Source: CAYYYJ01 sp964631205
GTDB lineage: Archaea; Aenigmatarchaeota; Aenigmatarchaeia; QMZP01; JACQNV01
Assembly: GCA_964631205.1 (NCBI GenBank)
Contig: CAZVWU010000003.1
Span: 36,453 to 100,452, forward strand
DNA length: 64,000 nucleotides
Direction of reading: 5' to 3'
Below the pieces are notes generated by a model. The model was not told the DNA's origin, ran no database searches, and saw nothing but the letters and a program-made list of their open reading frames with translations. Position 1 is the stretch's first letter; each line of letters begins with the position of its first letter. A program made the position numbers and the translations under genes. This document shows positions 50,487 to 58,706 of the stretch, in pieces.

Positions 50487-51347
50487 ATGGTAGAAATAGG
50501 CGATTTGAAGGGTATCCCTGAGAACAAAAAAAGGGAAGCGGTGGAATGCCTAGACGATCTTTTGACTTATAAAGATGGGCAGGGCAACTTATCTCCTGTA
50601 ATAGCAGGGTATAATTGGTACACAACTACAGCTAAAACAGATCGCGTAGTTACATTTTCACATATCCATGGGACAGAAGACTATAAGCTGGCTATGTCCA
50701 AAGACTTGATTGCTATTGGTTATGATACAGAAACCATTTCAAAAAGTATAAGAGAAAAATCTGGGGCATTTTTATGGACGCCTGACTTTAATATAAGAGA
50801 TAGGGGAGGCAAACTGTTAACGGGATTACGAATAAAGGATTTAACGAAGAGAAAATATCTAGATTTAGACGCTTTCTCTGGCCTAACTCTTGATTATTCG
50901 CAAATAGACAACCTCGATTGTCTAATAGGGGAGGAAGATGGCTGGCAACTTGATGTGCCTTTCGGAGATAAAGATGAACTCATAAGACTCGCTGCTTTAT
51001 TTTTGAGAAAATCTGGATTTTATATTTATGATGAAAAAGGGTGTAAGATCCCAGAGACAAGAGAAGAAAGTATTCGAAGAGCGTGGCCTGACGCCTATAA
51101 AACTCCTGTCTTGGTTTTTGGAGAAAGTTCTATTAGATTTGTTTCCGACCTACCTAATTTTGAGCAAGCAACTAAAATATGCCTCACTGAGAATGGCAAT
51201 GAGATAAGCTTTATTGTCCACAAGAACCTTGAACCTCTGAGAAGCCTCTCACATTATGAAAGGTTAACACGTTTTGGATTCAAGGAGGAAAAAGGCCTGG
51301 CAAATAGAGTATTCGTAGAGTATATCGACGAGGTTAGAAAAGTTTAA
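50487..51347 (+). CDS. A-cassette protein, copy 2 (unrecognised family, 286 aa)
   Basis: Close paralogue of the protein at 3618 along its whole length. It has EAVECLDDLLTYK at the N-terminus, GYNWYTTTAKTD, VTFSHIHGTEDYKLAM, FGDKDELIRLAALFLRKSGF, RAWPDAYKTPVLVFGES, then NEISFIVHKNLEPLRSLSHY. By eye nearly half of the residues are shared. CTTTATATAG at 50457-50466 lies 26 nt before the ATG. It is followed by B copy 2 with the same promoter-in-stop arrangement. It lies between marC relic 2 and intact marC, in a segment that looks inserted. Confidence 0.75.
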   Translation: MVEIGDLKGIPENKKREAVECLDDLLTYKDGQGNLSPVIAGYNWYTTTAKTDRVVTFSHIHGTEDYKLAMSKDLIAIGYDTETISKSIREKSGAFLWTPDFNIRDRGGKLLTGLRIKDLTKRKYLDLDAFSGLTLDYSQIDNLDCLIGEEDGWQLDVPFGDKDELIRLAALFLRKSGFYIYDEKGCKIPETREESIRRAWPDAYKTPVLVFGESSIRFVSDLPNFEQATKICLTENGNEISFIVHKNLEPLRSLSHYERLTRFGFKEEKGLANRVFVEYIDEVRKV

Positions 51348-51371
51348 ATTACACGAAAAACAATATCAACT

Positions 51372-51686
51372 ATGCCAATAAAGCCTTTTGTATGCAGACC
51401 AGAAAGAATAAATCACAGAAGAGAACTTGATGAGATTCTGGGTAGGATGGACATATATGCAAAAGAATCAGGGTATGCCAGTGATAAAGTGGGGGTTCTT
51501 ATGATACAGAACAGGCAATTAGGAGCAATATACGAAATTACATCAAGAGAAGAAGCTGAAATAGAAATCGGAAACCCCTATAATAATGGGGGAGGAAAAA
51601 GGACATCTGAATGGGGAGTCAAATTTTATCCGCGCTCTTTTTTCGAGGAATTAAAAATGAGATTGCCCTATGAAGAGGGGCACTGA
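51372..51686 (+). CDS. B-cassette protein, copy 2 (unrecognised family, 104 aa)
   Basis: Paralogue of the 4497 protein: VGVLMIQNRQLGAIYEITSR, EEAEIEIGNP, then GGGKRTSEWGVKFYPRSFFE near the end. There are no membrane segments. The N-terminal half differs more than the C-terminal half between copies, as expected if that part contacts a variable partner. The promoter GTTTAAATT contains the stop codon of the A gene. A third, frameshifted B copy follows 61 nt downstream. Confidence 0.7.
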   Translation: MPIKPFVCRPERINHRRELDEILGRMDIYAKESGYASDKVGVLMIQNRQLGAIYEITSREEAEIEIGNPYNNGGGKRTSEWGVKFYPRSFFEELKMRLPYEEGH

Positions 51687-51747
51687 GTTTAGATACGCTT
51701 CAATCTATTCGATGCATACAATTAATGTATTTATCTCCTTGTGAAAT

Positions 51748-52037
51748 ATGCCAGTCGATACCATAGTTTCTAATCCTAAAGGAATGTGTGAAAAAGAGGT
51801 TAGGAGCGTATTAAGAAGGCTTAAAAGATATAATAAGGAGTTTGCGCTGATTCATCTGATGTTGGAGTCGCAGGGATATACAATTCTACTTTAGGTCCCC
51901 AGTACATTATCATGTCCAAGGAAGAAGCAGACGAAAACATACGGAATCCGCCTGCAGTTGATAGAGTGATGTTATTTTATCCAACTTCCTATTTTGAGGG
52001 AAGGCTAGCTGGTTTTGAAAGGAATAAAGAGAAATAA
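51748..52037 (+). pseudogene. Broken third B-cassette gene (frameshift)
   Basis: The frame from ATG 51748 (MPVDTIVSNPKGMCEKEVRS) stops at TAG 51892 after 48 codons. From about 51863 another frame continues: GVAGIYNSTLGPQYIIMSKE, EADENIRNPP, then VMLFYPTSYFEGRL to a TAA at 52035. This matches the core of the two intact B proteins (MIQNRQLGAIYEITSREEAE, FYPRSFFEELKMRL). Total length is 2 modulo 3, so a single-base loss or two-base gain is enough. No A gene precedes it. It could also be a sequencing error. Confidence 0.7.
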
Positions 52038-52059
52038 AGATGATTTAGCTCTTACTGTG

Positions 52060-52659
52060 TTAAACAACCCTTATCACGCCGTAAATTACCAAAGCTTTTT
52101 CTATCAGGCCGATTGCGATTGCAGCGGTTATAATCCCCATTATCCTGCTTAGGACTTTAAGGCCGTTTTTGCCGATTAATCTGGAGATGCCATAACTGAA
52201 GAACAGGAAGAGGAAACAGATTGCTGAGACTATTATGATAGAGCCTATTGTGACTGCCGCGCCATAGGTCTGCGTGAAGTAAATGGATGATGTGATTGCG
52301 CCTGGACCTGCCAATAAGGGGGTTGCAATTGGTACAACAACATCAGAAGGCTCTTTCTCAACTGTCCTTGATCTTGGGAATGTCCCCAGAAGAAAGTCAA
52401 AGGCCAAAATCAAGAGAAGTATCCCGCCTGCTATCAGAAAGGCTGTGTTGGAAATCCCAAGGCTTGTCAATATGAAAGTCCCAAAAAGCGAGAAGAATGC
52501 GAGAAGGGCGAACACTGCAACAGATGCGTGAATCGAGGCTTTTTTTATTTTTTTCCTGTCTGATTTGCCGAAAAGGGATAGGAAGGCTGGCACAGCCGCA
52601 AGCGGGTCTATGATTGCAAAAAGGGAGATCAGAACTGTAAGCAGCTCAAGAAACGCCAT
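52060..52659 (-). CDS. MarC family integral membrane protein
   Basis: Six transmembrane helices with typical MarC blocks: LFAIIDPLAAVPAFLSLFG near the start (helix 1, NP-type motif replaced by DP), LIAGGILLLILAFDFLLG, PLLAGPGAITSSIYF, and GISRLIGKNGLKVLSRIMGI, then TAAIAIGLIEKAL. The function of the family is unknown despite its name (not a proven drug transporter). Length 199 aa is normal. Its 3' end is the origin of two relics upstream. The marC start is divergent from the 52767 gene. Confidence 0.92.
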   Translation of the reverse strand: MAFLELLTVLISLFAIIDPLAAVPAFLSLFGKSDRKKIKKASIHASVAVFALLAFFSLFGTFILTSLGISNTAFLIAGGILLLILAFDFLLGTFPRSRTVEKEPSDVVVPIATPLLAGPGAITSSIYFTQTYGAAVTIGSIIIVSAICFLFLFFSYGISRLIGKNGLKVLSRIMGIITAAIAIGLIEKALVIYGVIRVV

Positions 52660-52766
52660 ATATTATATTGGTATGGAACGGTCTAATAAAGTTTAAATAC
52701 CTTCCTGCCAATCAGGCAGGCGATAAATTTTTAAGTCCTAAAGAACAATATTTGAATTCTTGGTTT

Positions 52767-53189
52767 ATGGAAAGTAATTATTGCTTGGTTGTTGGGTTAA
52801 ATAGGGAATCACCTAAAGGCCCTAAACCTGGTTATATTTCTTTTTTTGGCGGTAGAGATGAACTAGGTAGAGTTGCAAATGCAGCATTTCAGTTAGGTTA
52901 TGTCGGGGAAGTGAGGATCCATGGTAGAATAGAGAGGCGCAATGGAAGGGCCAAATGGACTAAAACAGCTCTTTTAATGAGGAAAAAAGAAAGAGTTACT
53001 AAAGGTTATGGCGATGAGCAGGAATTTGAAGGCGATCTCAAAAGGGAACTTAACGACGACCAGCTATTTGAAGATGTCTACAGAACAAGAAGGGATGTTT
53101 TAGAAAATTCTGAATCTGGAAGGTTAACAATTGTATCAGACCAATTCGCCCCAGCCGACAAGCCTCCACCTGCCAGAGACCTGCCTTGA
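52767..53189 (+). CDS. Hypothetical protein, about 140 aa
   Basis: Unrecognised soluble protein. MESNYCLVVGLNRESPKGPK is followed by PGYISFFGGRDELGRVANAA, a beta-rich start, then a basic Arg/Lys-rich middle (RIERRNGRAKWTKTALLMRK) and an acidic helical part, ending ADKPPPARDLP. I start at ATG 52767 because the TATA-like elements near 52690 and 52725 lie inside the longer frame that begins at 52668. The 3' end overlaps the convergent aIF2-gamma gene by 54 nt, a large overlap, so the last 17 residues are doubtful. Confidence 0.45.
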   Translation: MESNYCLVVGLNRESPKGPKPGYISFFGGRDELGRVANAAFQLGYVGEVRIHGRIERRNGRAKWTKTALLMRKKERVTKGYGDEQEFEGDLKRELNDDQLFEDVYRTRRDVLENSESGRLTIVSDQFAPADKPPPARDLP

Positions 53190-54365
53190 GACTGCGAGGC
53201 GGTCGGCCTTTTCTGCGCAGATTGGGATTTTCAGTTCTATTGTTGTTTTTTTGCCTGCTGCGAGGATTGTCCCCACTGTCCTTGTTGTGCCTATGTTCAG
53301 CATCAAGGGCTCGCCTGTTTTAAGCGGCTCGACTTTCACTTCCTCCCTTGTGCCGATGACCCTTTCAAGCAGGCTTATTTTGATTGTTATTTCATCCAAG
53401 GTCTCAGGAAGCTTTCCAGGAAAGCCGAGAATGTCGCCTGAAAGGCTGTCTGCTTTTGTCAGGTAAGGGTCTAAAAGTGTGGAGAGCCCAAGAAGGCCGC
53501 CAGGGCCTGCATTTTCAAGCTGCTGCCCGGCTTTTTGGAGGCCTACAATCCTGGTTTTCACAGGCTGATACCTGTCTTTTATTTTTATTCCTGGCCTTAT
53601 TTCTATTTCGTCCCCAACATTTAATTCGCCTTGCAGCAGGGAGCCGCCTAAAATTCCCCCAACCAATTTTTGGATGTCAGTTCCCGGCTTATTCACATCA
53701 AAGGACCTTGCAACCAGCATTTTTGGCGATTTAGTCGGGTCCCTTTTTGGGGTTTGGATGAAATTTTCTATTGCTTCGATCAAGAGTTCAATATTTATCC
53801 CGTATTTGGCCGAGATAGGGATTATCGGGGCATTTTCTGCGATAGTCCCTTTTAAAAATTGTTTTATCTGCTGGTGATGCTTGACTGCGGCCTCTTTGGT
53901 GACAGCGTCGACTTTGTTCTGGACAACAACTATTTGTTTTATTCCAGAGATATCCAAAGCAGTCAAATGCTCCCTTGTCTGCGGCTGGGGGCAAGGCTCT
54001 GTTGCTGAAATCACAAGAAGCGCGCCGTCCATTATGGAAGTTCCTGATAATACAGTAGCCATCAGGGTTTCGTGGCCTGGGGCGTCAACAAAACTGACTG
54101 TTCTAGTAGGTTCGCATTCTTCAAAACAGTTTTGGCATTTATTTTTTGCAGAAAAAATCTGGCATTTTTCGCATTTGTAAAAAGTGGCGTCTGCATAGCC
54201 AAGCTTGATTGTAATCCCTCGCTTGATTTCCTGCGAATGCGTGTCTGTCCATTTTCCTGTGAGGGCTTGGGTAAGGGTTGTCTTCCCGTGGTCAACATGG
54301 CCGGTTGTCCCTATATTTACTTCTGGGATAAGTTTCTGGTTTGGATTTTTAAGTTTCTCAGCCAT
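53136..54365 (-). CDS. Translation initiation factor aIF2, gamma subunit
   Basis: GTPase that binds Met-tRNAi and brings it to the small subunit. P-loop GHVDHGKTTLTQAL at residue 22, switch I KRGITIKLGYADA, a zinc knuckle CEKCQIF...CQNCFEEC at about residues 64-85, DAPGHE near 94, NKVD near 150 and ISAKYG. Domains 2 and 3 follow (GDEIEIRPGIKIKDRYQPVK). Length 409 aa is normal. A TATA box near 54392 puts the start at ATG 54365 without a leader. It lies downstream of S6e, a common archaeal pairing. Confidence 0.95.
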   Translation of the reverse strand: MAEKLKNPNQKLIPEVNIGTTGHVDHGKTTLTQALTGKWTDTHSQEIKRGITIKLGYADATFYKCEKCQIFSAKNKCQNCFEECEPTRTVSFVDAPGHETLMATVLSGTSIMDGALLVISATEPCPQPQTREHLTALDISGIKQIVVVQNKVDAVTKEAAVKHHQQIKQFLKGTIAENAPIIPISAKYGINIELLIEAIENFIQTPKRDPTKSPKMLVARSFDVNKPGTDIQKLVGGILGGSLLQGELNVGDEIEIRPGIKIKDRYQPVKTRIVGLQKAGQQLENAGPGGLLGLSTLLDPYLTKADSLSGDILGFPGKLPETLDEITIKISLLERVIGTREEVKVEPLKTGEPLMLNIGTTRTVGTILAAGKKTTIELKIPICAEKADRLAVSRQVSGRWRLVGWGELV

Positions 54366-54406
54366 AGATTAAATTGTCCGGCAGATATTAATATATAAAG
54401 AATTAG

Positions 54407-54946
54407 TTATGCAGACTTCGGCTCTTCTTTTTTCTGATCGGCTGCGGGCATTCCAGCCTTTTTGTCTTCTTCCTTTTTCCCGCCTGCAAGTTCTGCCTGC
54501 AGTTTTGCAACCTCTTCCTGCTTCTTTTTCTGCTTGTCTTCCGGGGTCTCTTCTTTTGGTTTTTCCTTTGGCTTTACTCCGAGAAGCTCTTCCGGCGATT
54601 TTTCCCCATGCTTGGTGATTTTCATGTTGATTTGAGAGATTTGATCGGAAATGGTGTTCCCGCGGACTGATTTCCTTTTTCTCTGGCCTTTCATTTTTGG
54701 GTGGAATCCTGCGCCGCCTGAAAGCAATGCTCTCTTCCTTCCAATCCCTTCAACATCTTTCCTCATCGGGAAGCCGTCTTTATCCGAGCCGCCTGTTATT
54801 TCAAGCTCATATCCTGTTAATCCCAAGAAATCGCCTGCCAACTTTTCGCCTATTTTTTTCCCGGAAAGGCCGGAAGCAGCTTCATCTGCGTCTTTCTGGT
54901 ACGCTTTCCTGTTTTTCGGGTCTGAAACAACAACTTTAAAAGCCAT
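54407..54946 (-). CDS. rps6e: Ribosomal protein S6e with charged C-terminal extension
   Basis: The first 125 residues are a standard S6e: FKVVVSDPKNRKAYQKDADE, FLGLTGYELEITGGSDKDGF, PMRKDVEGIGRKRALLSGGA and GFHPKMKGQRKRKSVRGNTI. The last 55 residues are an extension dominated by Lys, Glu, Pro and Ala (PKEETPEDKQKKKQEEVAKL) with probable coiled-coil and disordered character. Most archaeal S6e stop near 125-130 aa, so the tail is notable. It is upstream of aIF2-gamma with 41 nt between. Confidence 0.93.
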   Translation of the reverse strand: MAFKVVVSDPKNRKAYQKDADEAASGLSGKKIGEKLAGDFLGLTGYELEITGGSDKDGFPMRKDVEGIGRKRALLSGGAGFHPKMKGQRKRKSVRGNTISDQISQINMKITKHGEKSPEELLGVKPKEKPKEETPEDKQKKKQEEVAKLQAELAGGKKEEDKKAGMPAADQKKEEPKSA

Positions 54947-55028
54947 AAATTTCCCCAGTCTCTAACTGATTATTTTTATTTACTGTATCCAGCACCGGGT
55001 TGAATAAGACTATATGGAAAGCAGGTAT

Positions 55029-55280
55029 TTAAATTCGATTTTGTTTTACTCCAACCACATAATCTAGCTTATATTTAGGTGGAGAGCCAGGTTGGTAATC
55101 TTGATCGGGCTCTACATCTACCGACTTAAGTTTTTTGTATACTGCTATTCGGGTGTCTTGTTCCTCTTGCCGCAATCTTTCAATTAACAAAATGACATCT
55201 GTTGAGCCTGCGCCTTCAAGCCGAAAGCCAAACGTCTTTTCAAATCTCCTGGTTGCTTTGTAATTTCCATGTATTTTCAT
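55029..55280 (-). CDS. Hypothetical protein, 83 aa
   Basis: Unrecognised. A soluble alpha/beta fold with MKIHGNYKATRRFEKTFGFR, then a helix STDVILLIERLRQEEQDTRI and a C-terminal strand KYKLDYVVGVKQNRI. Unlike most neighbours it has a strong Shine-Dalgarno (AAGGAGG, 3 nt before ATT-ATG) and a TATA box (CTATTTAAAC, about 55313-55322) giving a leader of roughly 15 nt. It lies between argS and S6e on the same strand, possibly as part of a loose translation-related unit. Confidence 0.55.
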   Translation of the reverse strand: MKIHGNYKATRRFEKTFGFRLEGAGSTDVILLIERLRQEEQDTRIAVYKKLKSVDVEPDQDYQPGSPPKYKLDYVVGVKQNRI

Positions 55281-55355
55281 AATCCTCCTTAGAAGTAATA
55301 ATATTGCTAAATAGGTTTAAATAGTTTTATAGCTCTATTATAAATTATTTTGTAA

Positions 55356-57020
55356 TTACATTTCCTCTAATTTGCTGATTCCCAACAGGTTTAAACCTGT
55401 CCCCAAAACAATGGAAAATGCTTTTACAATAGCGAGCCTTGATTCCTTTAATTTTCTTTCGGCTGCCAGGACAGGGGCTGACTGATAGAAGGTGTTGAAC
55501 TCCTGCGCAAACTCGAAAAGGTAGTTTGCCAGCAGATTAGGCGAGTAAGAATCTGCTGCTTTGGAAACTATTTCTTTGAATCCGGCCATTTTTTTAACAA
55601 GCCCTGTTTCATTCTTTTCTGTTAAAATTATATCTGCTTTTTTAACTGTTCCTGCCTTCTTAAGGATGCTTTTTGCCCTCGCATAAGCATATTGCAGGTA
55701 GGGCCCGCTTCTCCCATTGATATCAAGGGCCTGCTCCCAGTCAAATTTTATCAGCCTGTTGTTTTCAAGGTTCAGCATTGAGAATTTTATTGCGCCAAAG
55801 GCGATTGTTTTGGTTGCCTCCTGCTTATTTTTTAATTCCGGATTTTTCTCTTGTATCTGATTTAAAACAATTTTTACTGTCTCGTCCCTAAGGTCTTCAT
55901 ATAAAATCACATTCCCTAGCCTGGAAGCCATCTTTCCTTCTTTCAGGGTTACCAGATTATGGGAAAGGTGGTGGTGTTTTCCGTAACCCGGGATTTTCAG
56001 GATCTCGAAAGTTTTGAAAAGCTGCTTGAAGTATAATTCCTGCTCTGAGCCGACAACATAAAGGTATTTGTCAAATTTCCCGAGCCTGTTTTTTTTCTGG
56101 ATAAGGCCGAAATCTTTTGTTGAATAAAGGGCTGTGCCATCTGTTTTTAATAAAATAAAGAACCCGAGCCCATGATCTTTCAGGTCTATTCCGATTGCGC
56201 CTTCGCTTTCTGTTAATTTCCCTGCATCCAGCAATTTTTTTACCAGCTCCTTCCCTGGTTTTTCACATGTGCTTTCAGGAATGTTGTAATCGACTTTTAC
56301 CCCAAGCTCGTTTGCTATTTTTCCATAATCATCATAGCAAATCTTCCTGAACTTTTTCCATTCCTTGATCAATTCAGGGTCTTTTTTGTCCAACCGCCTG
56401 TTAAACTGATCTATTTCCTCTTTATATTTTGGATCTTCGTCAGCTTTCTTGGAAGAGTCTGCGTAAATCTGGCCAACCCACTTGGCAAAATTTTTTTTCG
56501 GAATTTTTCCCTTGTAAAATTTTTGATAGTACCACAGCCATTTTGCAACATGTGTGCCGACATCCCCATTATAGGAGACTGTGGTTGTTTTCCTTCCTGT
56601 AAATTCCAGAAGCCTTCTCACAGACTCCCCTAGCACGGCGTTCCTCACATGGCCTATATGGAACGATTTGAAGGGGTTTGCCTGAAAGACATCCATCACA
56701 ACTGTTTCTTTTATTTTTCCGGAGCCATAGTTTTCTTTTTTCTTCAGTATTTCTTTCAAAACCGATTCCCCAACTTTATTCCAATCAATGTAAAAATTCA
56801 AGTAAGGGCCGAGGGTTTTTATTTCTCTTATATCTTTTATTTTCAATTTCCCAGAAAGTTCCTTCGCAACCTCGACTGGATTCTTTTTCCATTCCTTAGC
56901 AAGCTCAAAACACGGAAAAGAAAAATCAGCATCTATATTTTCAGGGGGCTTTTCTATTCTGGGGTGTTTTATTCCGAGCTTTTCCAGTTCCTTGACAATC
57001 TCCTGTTTTACAGATTCCAT
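55356..57020 (-). CDS. argS: Arginyl-tRNA synthetase
   Basis: Class I synthetase that charges tRNA-Arg. An N-terminal Add1-like domain is followed by the HIGH motif in FKSFHIGHVRNAVLGE near residue 117. The KMSKS equivalent is KEGKMASRLGNVI near 362, changed to KMASR, a known variation in archaeal ArgRS. The C-terminal anticodon-binding DALR region has YLQYAYARAKSILKKA and ends LGTGLNLLGISKLEEM. Length 554 aa is normal. CTTTATATCTT about 26 nt upstream places the start at ATG 57020 without a leader. Confidence 0.95.
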   Translation of the reverse strand: MESVKQEIVKELEKLGIKHPRIEKPPENIDADFSFPCFELAKEWKKNPVEVAKELSGKLKIKDIREIKTLGPYLNFYIDWNKVGESVLKEILKKKENYGSGKIKETVVMDVFQANPFKSFHIGHVRNAVLGESVRRLLEFTGRKTTTVSYNGDVGTHVAKWLWYYQKFYKGKIPKKNFAKWVGQIYADSSKKADEDPKYKEEIDQFNRRLDKKDPELIKEWKKFRKICYDDYGKIANELGVKVDYNIPESTCEKPGKELVKKLLDAGKLTESEGAIGIDLKDHGLGFFILLKTDGTALYSTKDFGLIQKKNRLGKFDKYLYVVGSEQELYFKQLFKTFEILKIPGYGKHHHLSHNLVTLKEGKMASRLGNVILYEDLRDETVKIVLNQIQEKNPELKNKQEATKTIAFGAIKFSMLNLENNRLIKFDWEQALDINGRSGPYLQYAYARAKSILKKAGTVKKADIILTEKNETGLVKKMAGFKEIVSKAADSYSPNLLANYLFEFAQEFNTFYQSAPVLAAERKLKESRLAIVKAFSIVLGTGLNLLGISKLEEM

Positions 57021-57053
57021 GAAAATAGTTTGGGGGCCCGAAGATATAAAGAA

Positions 57054-57878
57054 TTATATTTTTGACTTGCGGGAATTGGACAGGCTTTTAAGCCCTGAAT
57101 AGACTTCAGCCAGCTTTGCAAAGCCTGTATCTCTTGCTATTCTTTCAGCTAAAACAAAATCAGCCGCTTTCTCACATATGCGGAGGGCCTCTTCAGGCAT
57201 CCTTTCCCTTATCGCGATTCCAATTGCCTGCTCTGTCCATCCGGCATCTGCATAAATCTGGATCGCTTTTCCAGGCATCCCCTTTTCTATTGCGGCCTGG
57301 GCGGCAAGCTCAATTTCACCTTCCTCCTGGAGGATTGCAATTTCGCCGCTTGTTCTCATCGGGAATGCCTTGGATTTTCTGGTTATGCCTTTATTCCCGT
57401 TGACTGTTCCGTATTTTCCTGTAGGCTTCCTGTTTTCAAACTCCTTCTTAGCCTGTTCGCGCAGCCGCCTTCCTGTTTCGTAGCGGCCTCTAGATTCTGC
57501 AGTCCTTGCTGCCCTGTAAAGGTTGCCATTTCCTTCGTCAGCCTTTATAGCTCTTTCCAGCAGCTTTTTTTCAAGTTCGGGCATCCCGGCTTCTTTGGCC
57601 AAATCTGCGGCTTCGAGATAATTTCCCCTTGATTCCTTATCCAGGATGCTTAAGCCGTAAATGTTTTTTGCGGCAGTTTCAAGGCCTGCCTGCCTTGCAA
57701 GCCTCGCGCCCTTTTCGGGGTGACCTCCTGTTACATAAAAATCAATTGAGGGGTTCAGGGCAGCTTCTGGAATCCGTGCCCTGTGAAAAACCAAAGCTGA
57801 CACTGCAGCTGCCCTTCCTTCCTCTGTGTATAAAAGGCTTAGGCCTGAAATTACTGAGCCAATATAATTCTGTCCCAT
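57054..57878 (-). CDS. Helical-repeat (TPR-like) protein, 274 aa
   Basis: Alternating amphipathic helices with PE(A/L) turns: FHRARIPEAALNPSIDFYVT, HPEKGARLARQAGLETAAKN, AADLAKEAGMPELEKKLLER, MPGKAIQIYADAGWTEQAIG and MPEEALRICEKAADFVLAER. This gives about seven TPR-like pairs. A loop of about 35 residues in the middle (FENRKPTGKYGTVNGNKGIT) is Lys/Gly-rich. It resembles the 98-aa protein at 32802 in style. CTTTAAATAC at about 57902-57911 lies 27 nt upstream. Likely a scaffold for protein interaction; the partner is unknown. Confidence 0.7.
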   Translation of the reverse strand: MGQNYIGSVISGLSLLYTEEGRAAAVSALVFHRARIPEAALNPSIDFYVTGGHPEKGARLARQAGLETAAKNIYGLSILDKESRGNYLEAADLAKEAGMPELEKKLLERAIKADEGNGNLYRAARTAESRGRYETGRRLREQAKKEFENRKPTGKYGTVNGNKGITRKSKAFPMRTSGEIAILQEEGEIELAAQAAIEKGMPGKAIQIYADAGWTEQAIGIAIRERMPEEALRICEKAADFVLAERIARDTGFAKLAEVYSGLKSLSNSRKSKI

Positions 57879-57930
57879 AGGGAAGCAGTTTGGTATAATG
57901 GGTATTTAAAGTTTTTCCTAAACTGAAGAA

Positions 57931-58233
57931 TCAGACATCCACCATTATTTTGTCCCCATCAACCTTAACTTTATAACTCTGCACTTTTGCACCCGGATTT
58001 GTCTTGCAGACCCCTGATGTGACGTCGTACTGCCAGCCATGCCATGAGCAGGTTACTGTGCTACCGCTTAAGGAACCTTCCCCTAGAGGGCCTCCCCTAT
58101 GCAGGCATGTATTGTCTGTTGCGTGGAATTTTCCGCCGACATTAAAAACAGCTATCTGTTTTCCGCCTGCTTTGACTGTTTTCCCTTTCCCTTCCTTTAC
58201 ATCAGAAACTTTACACACTTCAACCAGACCCAT
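57931..58233 (-). CDS. Rieske [2Fe-2S] ferredoxin-like protein
   Basis: Binds a Rieske-type 2Fe-2S cluster through C43-x-H45 (TCLHRGGPLGEG) and C62-x2-H65 (TCSWHGWQYD), both complete. Length 100 aa matches stand-alone Rieske ferredoxins (like BphA3 or NirD-type) that carry electrons to an oxygenase or reductase; no such enzyme is encoded in this window. A weak GGTGG lies 5 nt before the ATG. The TATA box (CTTTAAAAAC) is about 36 nt upstream, so a short leader is likely. Confidence 0.93.
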   Translation of the reverse strand: MGLVEVCKVSDVKEGKGKTVKAGGKQIAVFNVGGKFHATDNTCLHRGGPLGEGSLSGSTVTCSWHGWQYDVTSGVCKTNPGAKVQSYKVKVDGDKIMVDV

Positions 58234-58324
58234 AAAACCACCGTAATATAATTGGGTGCAATGTTTTTAAAGGTTACTTATCGCCAGTTTAATGGCATAT
58301 TAATTAAAGAAATTATAGTTTAAT

Positions 58325-58702
58325 ATGTCATCCATCAAATACTACAAGGCCCCGGACATAGACGATGAGATTTTTAATCTAGTGAATAAGCTAGGCTTGC
58401 ACTATGTGGATCTTTCCAGGATTGTCTGCATCCGGAGTTTTGGCTCAAAAAGCAGGCGGACAATTGCAAGGTGCCACACAACTTCCAAAATTATACAAAC
58501 CTCTTTGGGAATAGGGGCTTATTATATTATTGAAATAATTTCTGAGCAATTTGACAAACTATCAAAAGATGAAAAACTTAAAACTCTCATACACGAACTC
58601 ATGCACATCCCGAAAAGTTTCGGGGGCGGGTTCCGCCACCATGATGTTGTGAACAGGAAGGGGGTTGAACACCTTTATAGGAGATATCTGGAAACTGTAT
58701 GA
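58325..58702 (+). CDS. Putative zinc metallopeptidase with HELMH motif
   Basis: A compact (125 aa) protein with LIHELMHIPKSFGGGFRHHD: HExxH at residues 90-94 and further His at 105-106 as the likely third zinc ligand. This resembles the putative phage-type metallopeptidase family, in which HELMHIP is followed by a Gly-rich loop and HH. The N-terminal half has KARCH-like basic residues (SKSRRTIARCHTTSKI). It is probably soluble; the substrate is unknown. It is convergent with nurA (4 nt between stops). Confidence 0.8.
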   Translation: MSSIKYYKAPDIDDEIFNLVNKLGLHYVDLSRIVCIRSFGSKSRRTIARCHTTSKIIQTSLGIGAYYIIEIISEQFDKLSKDEKLKTLIHELMHIPKSFGGGFRHHDVVNRKGVEHLYRRYLETV

Positions 58703-58706
58703 TTCA

